From the NCBI GenBank assembly GCA_032164245.1, contig JAVMKO010000003.1, forward strand, positions 82,256,390 to 82,320,389: a stretch of DNA of 64,000 nucleotides. Reading direction: 5' to 3'. The stretch is from Sternotherus odoratus (lineage: Eukaryota > Chordata > Testudines > Kinosternidae). Below, in pieces: positions 10,398 through 21,818 of this stretch (positions are counted from its first letter, which is position 1; every line of letters begins with the position of its first letter). The notes under the pieces were generated by a model, which was given only the letters and a program-made list of their open reading frames with translations, was not told the origin of the DNA and made no database searches. Both the position numbers and the translations under genes were made by a program.

Positions 10398-10760
10398 CAG
10401 GGCCGGCGTAACCACCAGGCAAACTAGGTGGCTGCCTAGGGCGCCAAGATTTGGGGGTGCCAAAAAGCGCTCGGGTGGGGAGCAGTGGCTGAGCCCCGTA
10501 TCCTGCTTGGGGACCGCGGCGCACAAGTGCTCCGTGCCTGTGTCCCACTGGGGGAGGGGTGGCGCATGAGGACTCTGTGCCCGTGTCTTGCGGGGGTGGG
10601 GAGGCACACGAGGGCTCCGTGTCCAAGTCCCCAGGGGTGGGGTGGCTGTGGAGGACACAGCTGAGGCCAGATCACTCCCTGACTGGGTGGAGGGAAATGG
10701 GGAGGGAGGCACAAGGTGGAAGTTTCATCTAGGGCACAAAATATCCTTGTACCGGCCCTG
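10398..10760. mobile_element. hAT-type non-autonomous element
   Basis: The ends are 'cagggccggcg' and 'accggccctg', an inverted repeat. The 8-bp flanks gcccctcc (10390-10397) and gtccctcc (10761-10768) differ by one base. The interior is GC-rich with no transposase. Confidence 0.75.
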
Positions 10761-10794
10761 GTCCCTCCCCTTCCTCCTGTTGCTCCTGCATGCA

Positions 10795-11135
10795 CCACTT
10801 CTCTGGGGACATGGGTGGGACACAGGTGAGGAGGAAGAGGGGAGCGAGGAGGCAAGTGGTGAGGTGAGCGGCGGGCAGGGGGTGAGGAGGCGAGCGGCGA
10901 GGCAAGGGGTGGGTGGGAGCCTGGCAGGGGAGTAAGGAAGCAAGCGGTGAGCCAGCATTAGGGTGAGGAAACGGGTGGGGTGAGGCGGGGCTGGCTGTGA
11001 GCTGGTGGGGATAGGAGGCAAGCAGTGAGGCAGTGAGGGTCTTGGCGGTCGAATAGGAGGTGAGCAGCAAGCCAGCAGCAGGTTGAGGAGGCGGGAAGGC
11101 AGAGGGGGCTGGCTGTGAGTGGGGGATAGCCACAA
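10795..11135. repeat. purine-rich imperfect tandem repeats
   Basis: Repeated GAGG/GGCGAGCGGCGAGG-like words without a fixed period follow the hAT element. The resulting open frames, up to 226 residues on the minus strand, are low complexity. No protein family is recognisable. Confidence 0.5.
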
Positions 11136-11299
11136 GCCCCTCCCTTGCCCGGAGAAGCCTCGAGCCCTGCCCCTTTGGCTGGAGGAGCTCCGGGCTGGTC
11201 GAAGCCTGCTGAGACTCCCCAGCCCACCCCCACTACACACATAGGAGGAGCCCTGGGTCAGTCCCCGCTGTGCTTCCCCGCTCCGCCCTTCCCCGAGTG

Positions 11300-11382
11300 A
11301 GAAAGTTGCAGCACTGTAAAGTGGCAGTATAGACAAGGCCTTTGCTAGGCTGGCAGAAGTCTGTAGTATGGACAAGGCCTTA
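11300..11382. mobile_element. right-end fragment of a Harbinger-like MITE
   Basis: 'gtatagacaaggcc' and a second 'gtatggacaaggcc' within 83 bp match the right terminus of MITEs ending in tgtagacaagcc. It is truncated, and the tandem terminus suggests a duplication or two overlapping insertions. Confidence 0.4.
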
Positions 11383-11639
11383 GATGCTGCTTCCTTCACT
11401 TTCATCCCAAGCTTGGTCTATACTTGAAAGTTATATTGGTATAGCAATATCAGCAAGAGATTGCAGGTCTTGAACCTCAGTCCACAGACACTTGTAACCT
11501 GCTAACAGATCCCAGAATAGAAACTGACCTCTGATAGAGGACTCCAGTCCTGGCTCTGATTGATGGAACACTGGAGGTCCAGACAGGTTCCCAACTCTTA
11601 TTTAAACCAAACATAGGAACTGGAAGTTGTCTATGCAAC

Positions 11640-11910
11640 TGGGTTCCCTCTGCTTTAGACTGCTTCCCTTGCACTACCTGCTCCTACTGCCTGACTCTGA
11701 TCTCCTCGTAACCTGACCCAATGCCTGCTTCTTTCTGGCATCTGGCTTCTAGTTTGCCCTCTGGCCTGTCTCAGATTCTGATCTCCTGGTAATATGACCC
11801 TGGGTGTTTACTGATGCCTGACTCCTGGTTTACCTTCTGGACTGTCTTGGACTCTGTCCTAGTATCTGATTCCTTCCCAGTAGGTCAGACTGTCTATATC
11901 CTGGCTGTGA
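11640..11910. repeat. degenerate CTGACTC/TGGCTT-rich repeat
   Basis: Imperfect words such as 'tgactctgatctcct' and 'cagattctgatctcctgg' recur with variable spacing. This texture is common in reptilian LTR-derived repeats, but I cannot place boundaries. Confidence 0.35.
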
Positions 11911-12239
11911 CAGTCAGTCAGGGGTGTGGAACACCCCTCTCCCCCCATCACCATAGCTCTGCTGACCTACCTCCCAGTGTAGATGCAGCTCTAGGTCAAT
12001 GGAAGAATGCTTCCATTGATTTAGCTCATGTTGTTTGTTGAGGTGATATTCCTGCACAGACAGAAAAATTCCTTCCATCAGTGCAAGCTTCATCTATGTA
12101 TGCTATGGGCAGATGCTAACATAGCTATACTGGTACAGTCTCTGTCATATAGAGCAGGGGTCTCCAAACTACGGCCCGCGGGCCGGATGCGGCCCGCGAG
12201 GCCCTCTCATCCGGCCCGCGGAGATCTTTTTGGCTCCGC

Positions 12240-12440
12240 GCTGGGGCCTGGAAGCGCCGCGCGGGCCGCCGCCGCCAGCCGCGGGGCCTGGAAGCGCCGC
12301 GCGCTCGGCCGCCGCCGCCAGCCGCGGGGCCTGGAAGCGCCGCGCGCTCGGCCGCCGCCGCCAGCCGCGGGGCCTGGAAGCGCCGCGCGCTCGGCCGCCG
12401 CCGCCAGCCGCGGGGCCGGGTCGCGCCGCGTGCTCGGCTG
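12240..12440. repeat. CpG-rich minisatellite, about 42-bp unit
   Basis: 'ggggcctggaagcgccgcg' with a GCCGCCGCCGCCAGCC block recurs about four times. It is the equivalent of the GC-rich array in the twin element, but with a different unit. Confidence 0.75.
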
Positions 12441-12574
12441 CCGCCGCCGGCCAGGGACGGCTCGAAGCTGGGGCCGGGACGCGCCGCACCGCCACGCAGT
12501 TGCAGGGGGCGAAACAAGGAGCCACCCACTGCCAGGCGGCGAACCGGTCTGTGGGGAGAGACCGGGTTGAGCAG

Positions 12575-13290
12575 GTCAGTTGGGGGGGTGAGAGACCTGG
12601 CTGGGTGGGTCATTTGGGGGGGGGGGGTTGGAGGAAAGGAGGTTTTGGGGTGAGAGACCTGGCTGGGTGGGTCATTGGGGGGGGGGGGGTTGGAGGAAAG
12701 GAGGTTTTGGGGTGAGAGACCTGGCTGGGTGGGTCATTTGGGGGGGGGTTGGAGGAAAGGAGGTTTTGGGGTGAGACCTGGCTGGGTGGGTCAGTTGGGG
12801 GGTGGGTGGGAGGGAAGGAGGTTTTGGGGTGAGAGACCTGGCTGGGTGGGTCATTTGAGGGGGGGGTTGGAGGAAAGGAGGTTTTGGGGTGAGAGACCTG
12901 GCTGGGTGGGTCATTTGGGGGGGGGGTTGGAGGGAAGGAGGTTTTGGGGTGAGAGACCGGGCTGGGTGGGTCATTTGAGGGGGGGGGGGGTTGGAGGAAA
13001 GGAGGTTTTGGGGTGAGAGACCTGGCTGGGTGGGTCATTTGAGGGGGGGGTTGGAGGAAAGGAGGTTTTGGGGTGAGAGACCTGGCTGGGTGGGTCATTT
13101 GGGGGGGGGTTGGAGGAAAGGAGGTTTTGGGGTGAGAGACCTGGCTGGGTGGGTCAGTTGGGGGGTGGGTGGGAGGGAAGGAGGTTTTGGGGTGAGAGAC
13201 CTGGCTGGGTGGGTCATTTGGGGGAGGGGGGTTGGAGGAAAGGAGGTTTTGGGGGGAGAGACCTGGCTGGGTGGGTCAGTTGGGGGGTTG
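12575..13290. repeat. G-rich minisatellite, about 60-bp unit, about twelve copies
   Basis: Each unit carries 'gacctggctgggtgggtca' then a G run of 6-14 and 'ttggaggaaaggaggtttt'. The G runs make it a strong candidate for G-quadruplex formation on the plus strand. Confidence 0.85.
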
Positions 13291-13599
13291 ATGTGTAGTG
13301 TTCATGTGTAGTGAACAGGTGTTCATGTGTAGTGTTCATGTGTAGTGTATCAATGTGTTATTAAATAATAACTGAATAAAATAATATTAAATAAATAATT
13401 AAAAACAACATCCATGTTTTGATTCTTTTTTATTTGGACCTCGAGTGTGTTGTCGGCCCCCGAACTGCTATTTGATAGTTAATGCGGCCCTCGGGCTGAA
13501 AAGTTTGGAGACCCCTGATATAGAGTATAGACACACTCTCAAAGTCCTAACGGATAATAGGAGGGAAAGGAAAAAAACAGGGTGGAAAATTATGCTGTA

Positions 13600-13740
13600 A
13601 GGGTATATTGGGCTGTAGAACAGGCTCTCAAAGATAGTGGGACATTGAAAACTGGACTGGAAAAGCACAAGAGGACAGGTTGTAAGGAAAAATTCTTATG
13701 TGGCCTCAAGGACTGGTTACAATGACCTAATAACTCTTTT
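13600..13740 (+). repeat. possible old CR1/LINE remnant
   Basis: A block like 'aaaactggactggaaaagca' resembles the end of CR1-type ORF2 in sense orientation. Only weak similarity remains, so the call is tentative. Confidence 0.25.
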
Positions 13741-15056
13741 CAATCTCTAATTTGTAAAACAGCATTGATCACATTGGATGAGTATGCTAGCTGAAAGTTT
13801 ACTAAAGAGCTCAGCAGTGAAATAGTTAGCAACTCTGACATCTGAACTGTTTGCATTAAGTAGTTAACATGCAGTTGAGATGAATGGGGCAATTGACACC
13901 TTTGCTTGAGCTTTTTGTCCACAGACTCAAAGGACCTTGAGTTGGTTACTTCTGGTACATAACTGTAACACCTTTCCCCCTCCCAACCTCAGGGGCTAAA
14001 ACTAGAACTTTTCAAATAAAAACCTAACTTCTTTAGAAACTGACAAGTCTGCAAAGAACTTCACTTCTAGACCACAGTTTCTGGCTCACTTCAGGCCTTG
14101 CTCAGAACTGATCAACAGCTGATCAGCATGAGACACATCCTAATCCCCCCAGAAACTGCAAATTCAAAATCACTTCTCTCTCTTACATGCACACCTCTAT
14201 CAGAATTTCGTTTTTAGCATGAGTGAAATATTATATACAACAAAAGCTTTATATTATTTGTAATTAAACTCCATTAGCCATTTGATCTGCCACCATGTTG
14301 GTCTGCATGAATACATGAATGAAGGGCAGAAAATATGCAATAATTAACTTTCCTAAATTACAAAATCTGGATTCAAAATGGAATTTGATCTGGTTTGTTA
14401 CATTTTAATTGTTTTTTAAAAATCTTTATGGGAGAAAATGATGGGGGGAAAAATAGCACCAAAATGCCTGGTTAGGAAAAGGGGATATCACTGACTGGAA
14501 AGTATGAAGGGGGGGAAAAAAGTGTCCTAGGGAACCAGAAAAGCAAATTGTTAGCTTGAGAAATGAAATTGTAGAGTTTGGGAAATTTCGCACGCTGGCA
14601 ATAGAAACCTATTTCATTGGACTAAAGCACTGTGTTGAAAGATGTAGGCTACCAACCGAAGACTCAACTGATGTTTGGCGGGTGCGGGGAGACAAAGGGG
14701 GATTGTTCCATTCTGATCTTTAGTCTGAAAATCAAACTCTCAATTTCCACAGCCAAATTTATCAGACTGGTTGTTCCAATGCAAAGAGATAATTGGTTTT
14801 TTATTCTGTTTCAAGCCCTGTAGACTCCACACTTCTGGAATTGGAGGCATTTAGGAATATTTTATATCCCTCACAACAAAATGGAATGCTGACTCTAGAG
14901 TTGTCCCCATTAGCAGTATTTGTGGGAACATCTGAGTTTTCTCAGAAGTAAACTGCAGTGCAGGGATTTCCCTACACCCTCCTGAATTTCCCCAATACTG
15001 CCCCCCACTATTTACATGGAGTATTGCCAAAGTAGTGATTGGAAATTTGAATTGGA
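13741..15056. other. unannotated AT-rich sequence
   Basis: About 1.3 kb without a recognisable feature. Confidence 0.35.
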
Positions 15057-15374
15057 ATGGAAATATTAATACATACTTTAAAAGCATACAAAGTAAGGAA
15101 TATCATACGACAAATGAATGAAGATTTGACTTCAACTTCTTTTTTATCATCACTAGTGGCTCAACCCGACCTTTGTGCTATGTTTCCTGGGATGAAAGAA
15201 GTAGGAATTCATCTCTTGCTACTCCCGGTCACAACAGCTACAGTTGAGCGTTCTTTTTCATCACTGAATAGAATATTGTGTTCTGAAAGAAGTCGCCTTC
15301 TGCCTGATCATGTGAATGAACTAATGAGCATATCAGTTGAAGGAATGGAACACATGAGAAGCCACCAAAGATGA
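15057..15374 (+). pseudogene. hAT transposase C-terminal (dimerisation) domain fossil
   Basis: An open frame of 105 residues carries LPVTTATVERSFSSLNRI followed by an RSRLLPDHVNELMSI segment. This is the signature of the hAT C-terminal dimerisation domain found in hAT transposases and in domesticated ZMYM- and ZBED-like proteins. The upstream DDE and BED zinc-finger parts are absent; intact hAT transposases run to about 600 residues. After the stop, the natural continuation (HNAVKKFINSVVQNY) is in another frame, so there is a frameshift. I found no terminal repeats around it. A decayed transposon fragment is likeliest; an exon of a domesticated gene is less likely because splice sites and upstream exons are not evident. 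Confidence 0.75.
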
Positions 15375-17508
15375 ACACAATGCAGTCAAGAAGTTCATTA
15401 ACAGCGTTGTGCAAAATTATAACAAGAAACCAAGAAGGATATAGATGTGGTGCTTGAATAGCCAACTTTAATTTGTGTGATGATTTTAAACCATGAATTA
15501 AATCTAATAATGAATGAAACATTTTTCAGTTTTTACAATGGTGCCAGATAGCCCACCTTCATCCTCACGGTCTCACCCCTCATCGTTCCCCCTCCCAACC
15601 CCCCTCCTCCCCCCAATTCAAATACCCATCCTAATTTTAAGTCCTGGGAGAACACTGCTGCACTGGTGCAAATTGTGGCTTTCTTTGCATACCATAAGGG
15701 CTTGCACTGTGGATCATCATCAGGGGTTGTAAATGAAGCAAATCCTCAGTTTAGATAAGGCCTCAGGGTATATCACCACCCTAAACACTCTCTCCAAGTT
15801 GTTCATGAGTGCCTATGACATTTTCAGTGCATGAGTAGCATCTTCAAGCTATGATAGTTTGCCAAAATACCACCATAAATAATGCATCCCAGTACAGTGC
15901 CACAATATAAGGAGATACATGTTTGTCTAAAGACAGTTCCTGATGGCCTGGTTTGCTTTCATTAGTGGGGGAGATGCAGCTTTGGCAGATCTGTCCGTAG
16001 GTGTACAAAGTGGGAGTGCTGTTTCTATGGTGAGTATATGGCCTCTTTTCCCTGATTCTCAGACACCCCACACAGATTATGTCCATGTCAGTAAAATACA
16101 AACATTCAGTTCGTAAATGGAACATTCCATCCATTCCCATAGTAAGATAGCCTCCCATGTGTGCCAGAGACACTGTCCACAAACAGATGCAAAAGTGGAA
16201 ACTACACCCCTCTGTTCAGTGGGCTGTTAACTTCAAAGTCGAGTTGGGACGGGAGCATTAAAATGCCAAGATTAGCAAGCAGTTCATGGAACAAACCCCC
16301 AGCTGAAGCTGTGGAAAACAGACACTAGGGCTGGTTGCTCACTGGCCTGCACCTTCTGTAGTCATTGACACCTGTGCAAAATGACTACAAAGCAGATGTA
16401 AAACACTACAAAATTAGAACAGCATTCTGTACAGCTGTAAATTATTAGGTGCCAAGTATTGGAGAATCAGGCCCTTCCTGGGCAAATGGATGCAAGTTAT
16501 GCCCATTCGGAGTTGCCAACTCTTCTGATTTTTGTCGTGATATTTGATGTTTTACTCAAAGCCCCAGCTCCTGAAAACAAATGATGAAGTGAAAATCTCA
16601 GCTTCCATTAAAAAATAAACCCAAACCCAAACCATTTCTAGTGTTCATGTGACCCAAGGGGCTCAAAAAGACTAAAAAACCACAAGGGGGGGGGGGAAAG
16701 AAAAATACCAGATCTTATTTTTTATTTTAAATTTCATGATGTTTTGGGGGAGGGGGAAGGCTGATCATGAATTTGGAACATTTGGGCGTGGTGAGACTGC
16801 ATCCAACTTTGAAATGTTGGTTTTAATGAATGCTACAGATATTACAGAATGAGAAACAGTACTTGGAAACATACTAGGATTAAAGAAGATTCTGTTTCAT
16901 GGTCTGTGGATAAAATTAGTTCAGAAATTGCTATGCTAAACCAATTCTGGGTGATTAAATGTAGTAGTGAACATCATTATCATAGACCCATTCACTACTG
17001 AGATGAACTTCAGAAACCCTCTCATCACCATAAACTGGGAGAATAAATTGTAACAACAAAACAAAGGAGGGATGCATGACTAAAAGAATGCACACTTCAG
17101 AGCCATGAACTGACCACTTTGGACTTTACACCATGGGCCAAACATTCTTCCCGCTTCAGATGCATACATGGAATTTCCATTGTCTTCAATGGGATTTGCA
17201 CAGACATGGCTGAGAGCAGATCTGGCCCATGTACATTATTCCTTTCTTTTTTCTTTGATTTATTCATTGTCTGATGCCTTTACAGTTGCTTTGTTTGATC
17301 ATTGCTTAACTGTTCTTTACAAAGTATTGAGAGCTCTGAGCCCATCATTTATGAAGGGTGAAGTATTTATGCCTCAAACATTTGCTTTGTTAATGAAACA
17401 ACAGGGCTAATTCAATAGGGTAGAGAAGGGAGAGGAGGCTGGGCTCCAGTCCTGTGTCCAGGCCCTGATATAGGCGTTGGCTGTTGAAGACCCTACCCTT
17501 ATCACTGC
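15375..17508. other. unannotated sequence with a T/G-rich degenerate block
   Basis: Mostly featureless. The block 16505-16795 ('gttgccaactcttctgat' through a G run and 'catgatgttttggg') resembles a worn repeat whose ends I cannot define. Confidence 0.3.
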
Positions 17509-17637
17509 TTGTATCCAACGAAGTGGGTATTAGCCCACGAAAGCTTATGCTTCTATACTTTAGTTAGTCTTTAAGGTGCCACAGGACTCTTTGTTACCTC
17601 TGATATTCCAGACTAACAGGGCTACCTCTCTGATTCT
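17509..17637 (+). mobile_element. solo Penelope-like ribozyme unit with 15-bp target duplication
   Basis: A perfect 15-bp direct repeat ctacccttatcactg (17494-17508 and 17638-17652) bounds a 129-bp insertion. It starts 'cttgtatccaacgaagtggg', a few bases before where the ribozyme box should be, and ends 'ggctacctctctgattct'. The stem II hairpin (GTGGGT/GCCCAC), GAAA and GCTTATGC are intact, but CUGAUGA has become CCAACGA, so the ribozyme is inactive. Its start matches that of the 4953-5074 unit, so this is a full unit. Confidence 0.85.
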
Positions 17638-18479
17638 CTACCCTTATCACTGTTTGACTACAGGAGTGGCACTTAATAATATAATCATTGCCTTGATTAT
17701 TATGATCCAATCTTGATGATTTCGTTTGGGATAGTTCTGTCTGTACTACACAACTTAGATTTAAAATGTTTATGTAGGTCTTGAACCTGCAAGGGGATGA
17801 GCACTCTGTCCTTCATCCAGTAACACATTTAAGTCAATAGGGCAACTCACATGATTAAATTGAAGTACATACTTAAGTGATTTGATGGATCAGGCTGCAG
17901 TGCTCAGGATCAAGCCCTTAGCTTGAAATCTCTTGGAGGCAGGGACTGTATTTTTCATAAGTGTCTATGGCGTGGTCTACAGTACAAAGTGAGATTGATT
18001 TAAAGTACCTTGCACCAGCCTAGCTATGCATAAAGCCACACTTAAATTTGTCTCCCACCACTCTAAGATCGCCATTACGCCACCATAGTAACACTTTCTG
18101 CCCAAGCATTGTTGAGCCAGGGTCGGTGTACTGAGGTTGACACAGTGCAAATGTAGACACTGCATGGCCTATGTTGACCCTACCAGTTCTCCAGCAGCTG
18201 TCCCGCAATGCTCAACACTGACAGTTCTGGTCTGGGTTGTGAACTCCATTGCCTGGGGCTCACAGAGACTGGAAGTCACGCCCCTCCTTGAAAACCCTGT
18301 GAATTTTTGAAGTGTTGTTTCCCGATTGTCCATTGTGGTGAGCACTCCTAGCAGTTCTCCATTGTTGTGTGCAACTTCCCAGCTGACCATGCTGGCTACA
18401 TACTTCAGGTGTGTTCTGGCCTGGAGTAGACAGGAGTGTTTGGGTCTCCTGAGCCTGTGGGGAGAAGAAGTTGTGTAGG

Positions 18480-18820
18480 CACAGCTATGGACCAGCCATA
18501 GAAATATGGCCATCTATGAACAGATTGCCCCGGGGGATGCAGGAGAAGGGTTACCACAGGGACCAGAAACAGTTCTGTGTGAAAACAAAGAAACGGCAGC
18601 AGGCATATCAGAAGGCCAGAGAGGCCAACAGTCGATCTGGTGCTGAGCTTCAGCCCTGCTGCTTTTACAAAGAGCTCCATGCCAGGCCTGGTGGAGCCCC
18701 CACCCCCACCCTACATAGAACTTTGTGGATACCTCTGAGGAGCCTGAGTCACTGGCCCTTGGTGTGAACAGCGAGGAGGAGGAGGAGAACCAGGAGAAGG
18801 GTGGGGGGGACATGTGACAG
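18480..18820 (+). pseudogene. Harbinger MYB/SANT-like accessory protein relic
   Basis: The translated words RGMQEKGYHRDQKQF, QAYQKAREANSRSGAE and FYKELHA match the trihelix MYB/SANT-like protein that PIF/Harbinger elements encode beside the transposase. In live elements this protein binds the transposon ends and helps import the transposase into the nucleus. An in-frame stop interrupts the N-terminal part. A frameshift near 18720 moves the acidic tail (MDTSEEPESLALGV then a run of Glu) to another frame. Confidence 0.7.
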
Positions 18821-20319
18821 GGGGTCTAGCTATGACACTAGCCTGTTTGAGACTCCAACACAGTCCAGTCAATCCCAGCAGTCGAGCATCACAAAACTGA
18901 TTGAGGGGAAGGAACCTCAGGTAAGTGGACATTTAATTCCCATCACAATGATATAGTTGGGGGCACCATTGCTGCTCTTCATTTCTCTGTACAGTTAGGT
19001 GGTGGGGGAGGAGGGTATGCGGAGCATTTTGTTTATGTACAGAGGGATGTCCCTGGAATCCTCCTGAATGATCTGGAGGAGATTTTCATGGAAGTACTCT
19101 GCAATGATCTGCCAAAGATTTCTAGGGGCAGCAGCCTTATTTCTTTCTCCACAGGAGGATGTTTTCCCATGCCCATTGGTGATAACTGCTGCAGGCACCA
19201 CTGCAGTAGACAGGCTAACAGCATGGGGGCTTGAGCGGCTGTGGGATGCCAGCACTGGAAGCTGTGGTCTTTGTGCCTTTGTTACCCTCAGGAGTGAGCT
19301 TTCAGCTAAAATCACCGCTGCCTGTGGGAAATGGTGGCAGTATTCAATGCCATTGCCCTATACCCATAATTCTACACAATTGAGCAATTCCCTCCTCCTT
19401 CCTTTCCCTCACCTCTGGTGGGCCATACTCACCCTGGCTGTACTGTATACAAGCACTCGGAAACAGAAGTCAGTGTCTTGTTTAAAACTTTAGGGGAACA
19501 AGGGAAAGGCGCTCTTGATCTTAACTTTCGCTTTCTGCTGTTACTGTACTGACAGCGTAACTTCTGTGTTTTATCTGCAGCTGCTGCTGTCATGGTCCTG
19601 AGGAGTTTCCCCCTCCACACCCACAGAATGCTTGAGTCAGATAAGGATGGCTCAGAATGACATGTTCAGTGAGACCCCGCAAGGCAGTGCTGCATCAGAC
19701 CATGAACAGAGGGCCTGAAGTATGACTATTGCAGGCTGTATAGAGAAGGAAAGGGCATCAGACAGGAGAAAGGACCAAGAATACCAGCAGAAAAAGGAGA
19801 GGTAGGGACATAATAGAGCTCCTCTGGCAGCAAACCTACAGATTCAACAATCCTGGGTTCCTCTCCCTTTGCAGTCCCTGGCCTAGAGAATTCCATTACA
19901 GCACCTCCCTACACATACCACCATCAATGGTGGTTCTCACAGGTCAGTGTGTGCTAACATTGGTGTGAATGTTCCTTCCCTTTCTTTAAACTCTGCTCCA
20001 CACAGGTATTAAGGGTTGAATGTGTTTGCTTTTCATTTGCACAGCATTTTGTGAAGTGTTTTTATCACTCAATATAGAGTATGGTTTAGAAAATAATTCA
20101 CATGCATTAGTTCCCAACATGTGCAAGAGCATGGAAAGCACCCACTTAGTGGTTACTTTACTCAGAGGATCAGTGACAAACACAATCTAATAATCAAAAA
20201 TTAGCACCACAAAATGAATAGGTGCCGTGTCAGTGTCATAGTGCACCAAGCATCAGGTAGTGCAGGGGGCGAGTGGAGCATAGTACATCACAAGGCATTA
20301 CTGTGGTTCACAATTAAAG

Positions 20320-21250
20320 TGCTTTCTCAAAGTCTTCCTGAGCCACCTGGCTCTCCTGATAGCCTTGTTTGGCTGTTCAAACTCAGCAGATAGCTGTTCC
20401 ACCCCAGTGGCAACCTTTCCTCCTCTACTTCACAGATATTATGCATGACATAGTGGGAGGCTATAACCAGTGGAATATCTTTATCACTGAGATCCAGTCT
20501 TGTGGGTAAAAAATGGCAGCGCCCCTTCTGTCTTTCAAAAGCACATTCAGCTTTCATTCTGCACCTGCTGAGATGGTAGTTCTATTCTTCCTTGGTGCTG
20601 TCAAGCTGTATGGCTTCATGAGCCGGGGAGTAAAGGGTAGACTGGGTTCCCCAGCATCACTATTGGCATTTGAACATCACCAATAATAATCTGCTGCTCG
20701 GGAAAGAAAGTTTTTGCCTGTAGCTTTCTCAACAGTGTTGTGTTCTTAAAGATGCAAGTGCCATGCACCGTCCTTGACTGAAATTGGTGAAACATCCCCA
20801 GTGATCCACCAGTGCTTTCATAACCATAGAAAAATAGCCCTTTCAGTTAATGTACCCTAAGGCAAGGTGATCTGTTGCCAAAGTAGGGATATGCATTCTG
20901 TCTATCACTCCACTGCAGTACAGGAACACCATTGCTGCAAACCCATCCGTTATGTCCTGGACATGGTTGAGAGTCACAATCCTGGGTAGCAGGAGGTGAT
21001 TAATTGCCCTGCATAGTTGCATGACAACAACTCCAACAGCTGATTTTCCAACTCCAAAATGATTTCCCACCGACCTGCAGTAATCCAGCAAGTTTCCATA
21101 GTTTGATCGTCACGTGCTTCTCCACTGTCAGTGCTGCTCACATTCTGGTGTTCCTGTACTGGGGGGGACCTCCACATGCAGATCCAGAAATGTGGCCTTG
21201 TGCATCTAAAAGTTGTGCAGACGGTTCTTGTCATCCCAAGCCTGTGTTAT
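20320..21250 (-). pseudogene. PIF/Harbinger DDE transposase relic
   Basis: On the minus strand, fragments read YCRSVGNHFGVGKSAVGVVV (the helix-turn-helix-like N-terminal part), FAAMVFLYCSGVIDRMHIP (first catalytic Asp in the IDxxHIP context) and MKAECAFERQKGR with RLDLSDKDIPLVIASHYV (catalytic Glu in the ECAF context and the C-terminal helix). Known HARBI1-type transposases have about 350 residues. Here the frame is split into at least three pieces, so it is non-functional. The family call is firm. Confidence 0.8.
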
Positions 21251-21818
21251 GATGCAATCCCACCAGTCAGTGATCATTTCTTGGGCTCAGAAGCAGCGCT
21301 CCATAGTCTGCAGCTGGTCTGTAAACACTACTAACAACCTTGAACTGGTTCTTGCTATGGCCCACCAGCAATCTGCCCTCCCAGAGGATTGTGTTGCATC
21401 TCATGCAGTGCTCATGACAATAGTCCAGAGCTGTGCAGGCTCCATGCATCTGTCAGAGATGGCAGACAGCAGCAAGTCCTGGCAGCTTTGTGGGATTCTC
21501 AAAATAGGCATGAAAATGATGGATTATAGCAGGCACCCTAAGGTAGAGAAGGGTGCATGCTGGGAACCTGACAGCCGCTCCTCTGTGATTCATTTCTGCA
21601 ACACCATGCATTGCCATAACTTCCCAAAAAGACAGAGTGCTGGATGGTGGCACGTGGCACAGTGAAATACCTAACAATGGTGCACTGCACTGTGCATCGA
21701 AACAAGCACTCCTGGCGAGTGTGCATAGTGCCAAAGTATGCAAGTGCACAATACTAACTGCAACGGCTTTGTGCTGATCAACCTTCCATCAGCAAACGTT
21801 TGTACTGTAGATGTGTCC

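Larger units (their letters stand above)
12155..13517. mobile_element. hAT-type element with internal tandem arrays (inverted twin of 5893-7022)
   Basis: The termini are 'caggggtctccaaact' and its complement. The duplication atatagag is perfect at 12147-12154 and 13518-13525. Compared with the 5893-7022 copy it is reversed: the GC-rich array comes first, then about twelve copies of the G-rich 60-bp unit, then the AT-rich subterminal block ('gttattaaataataactg'). The different copy numbers (about twelve against seven) show array expansion or contraction. No transposase is present; long open frames are repeat artefacts. Confidence 0.85.
17969..21818. mobile_element. degenerate two-gene PIF/Harbinger transposon
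   Basis: The termini share 'tctacagtacaaa' as an inverted repeat ('ggcgtggtctacagtacaaa' on the left, 'tgtactgtagatgtgtcc' on the right). Inside are a MYB/SANT-like gene relic on the plus strand (about 18480-18820) and a DDE transposase relic on the minus strand (about 20320-21250), convergently arranged. Both are broken by stops and frameshifts. The length of 3.85 kb fits an autonomous Harbinger. A second, shorter relic lies at 55090-57690. Confidence 0.8.

Noticed and set aside
12575..13290. CRISPR-like array of regular repeats
   Set aside because: Units are contiguous without unique spacers and the context is a eukaryotic transposon.
17509..17637. Active hammerhead ribozyme
   Set aside because: The CUGAUGA box is mutated to CCAACGA although stem II and GAAA are intact. 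The same reasoning excludes 4953-5074 (GAAA lost), 7196-7284 and 27200-27287.
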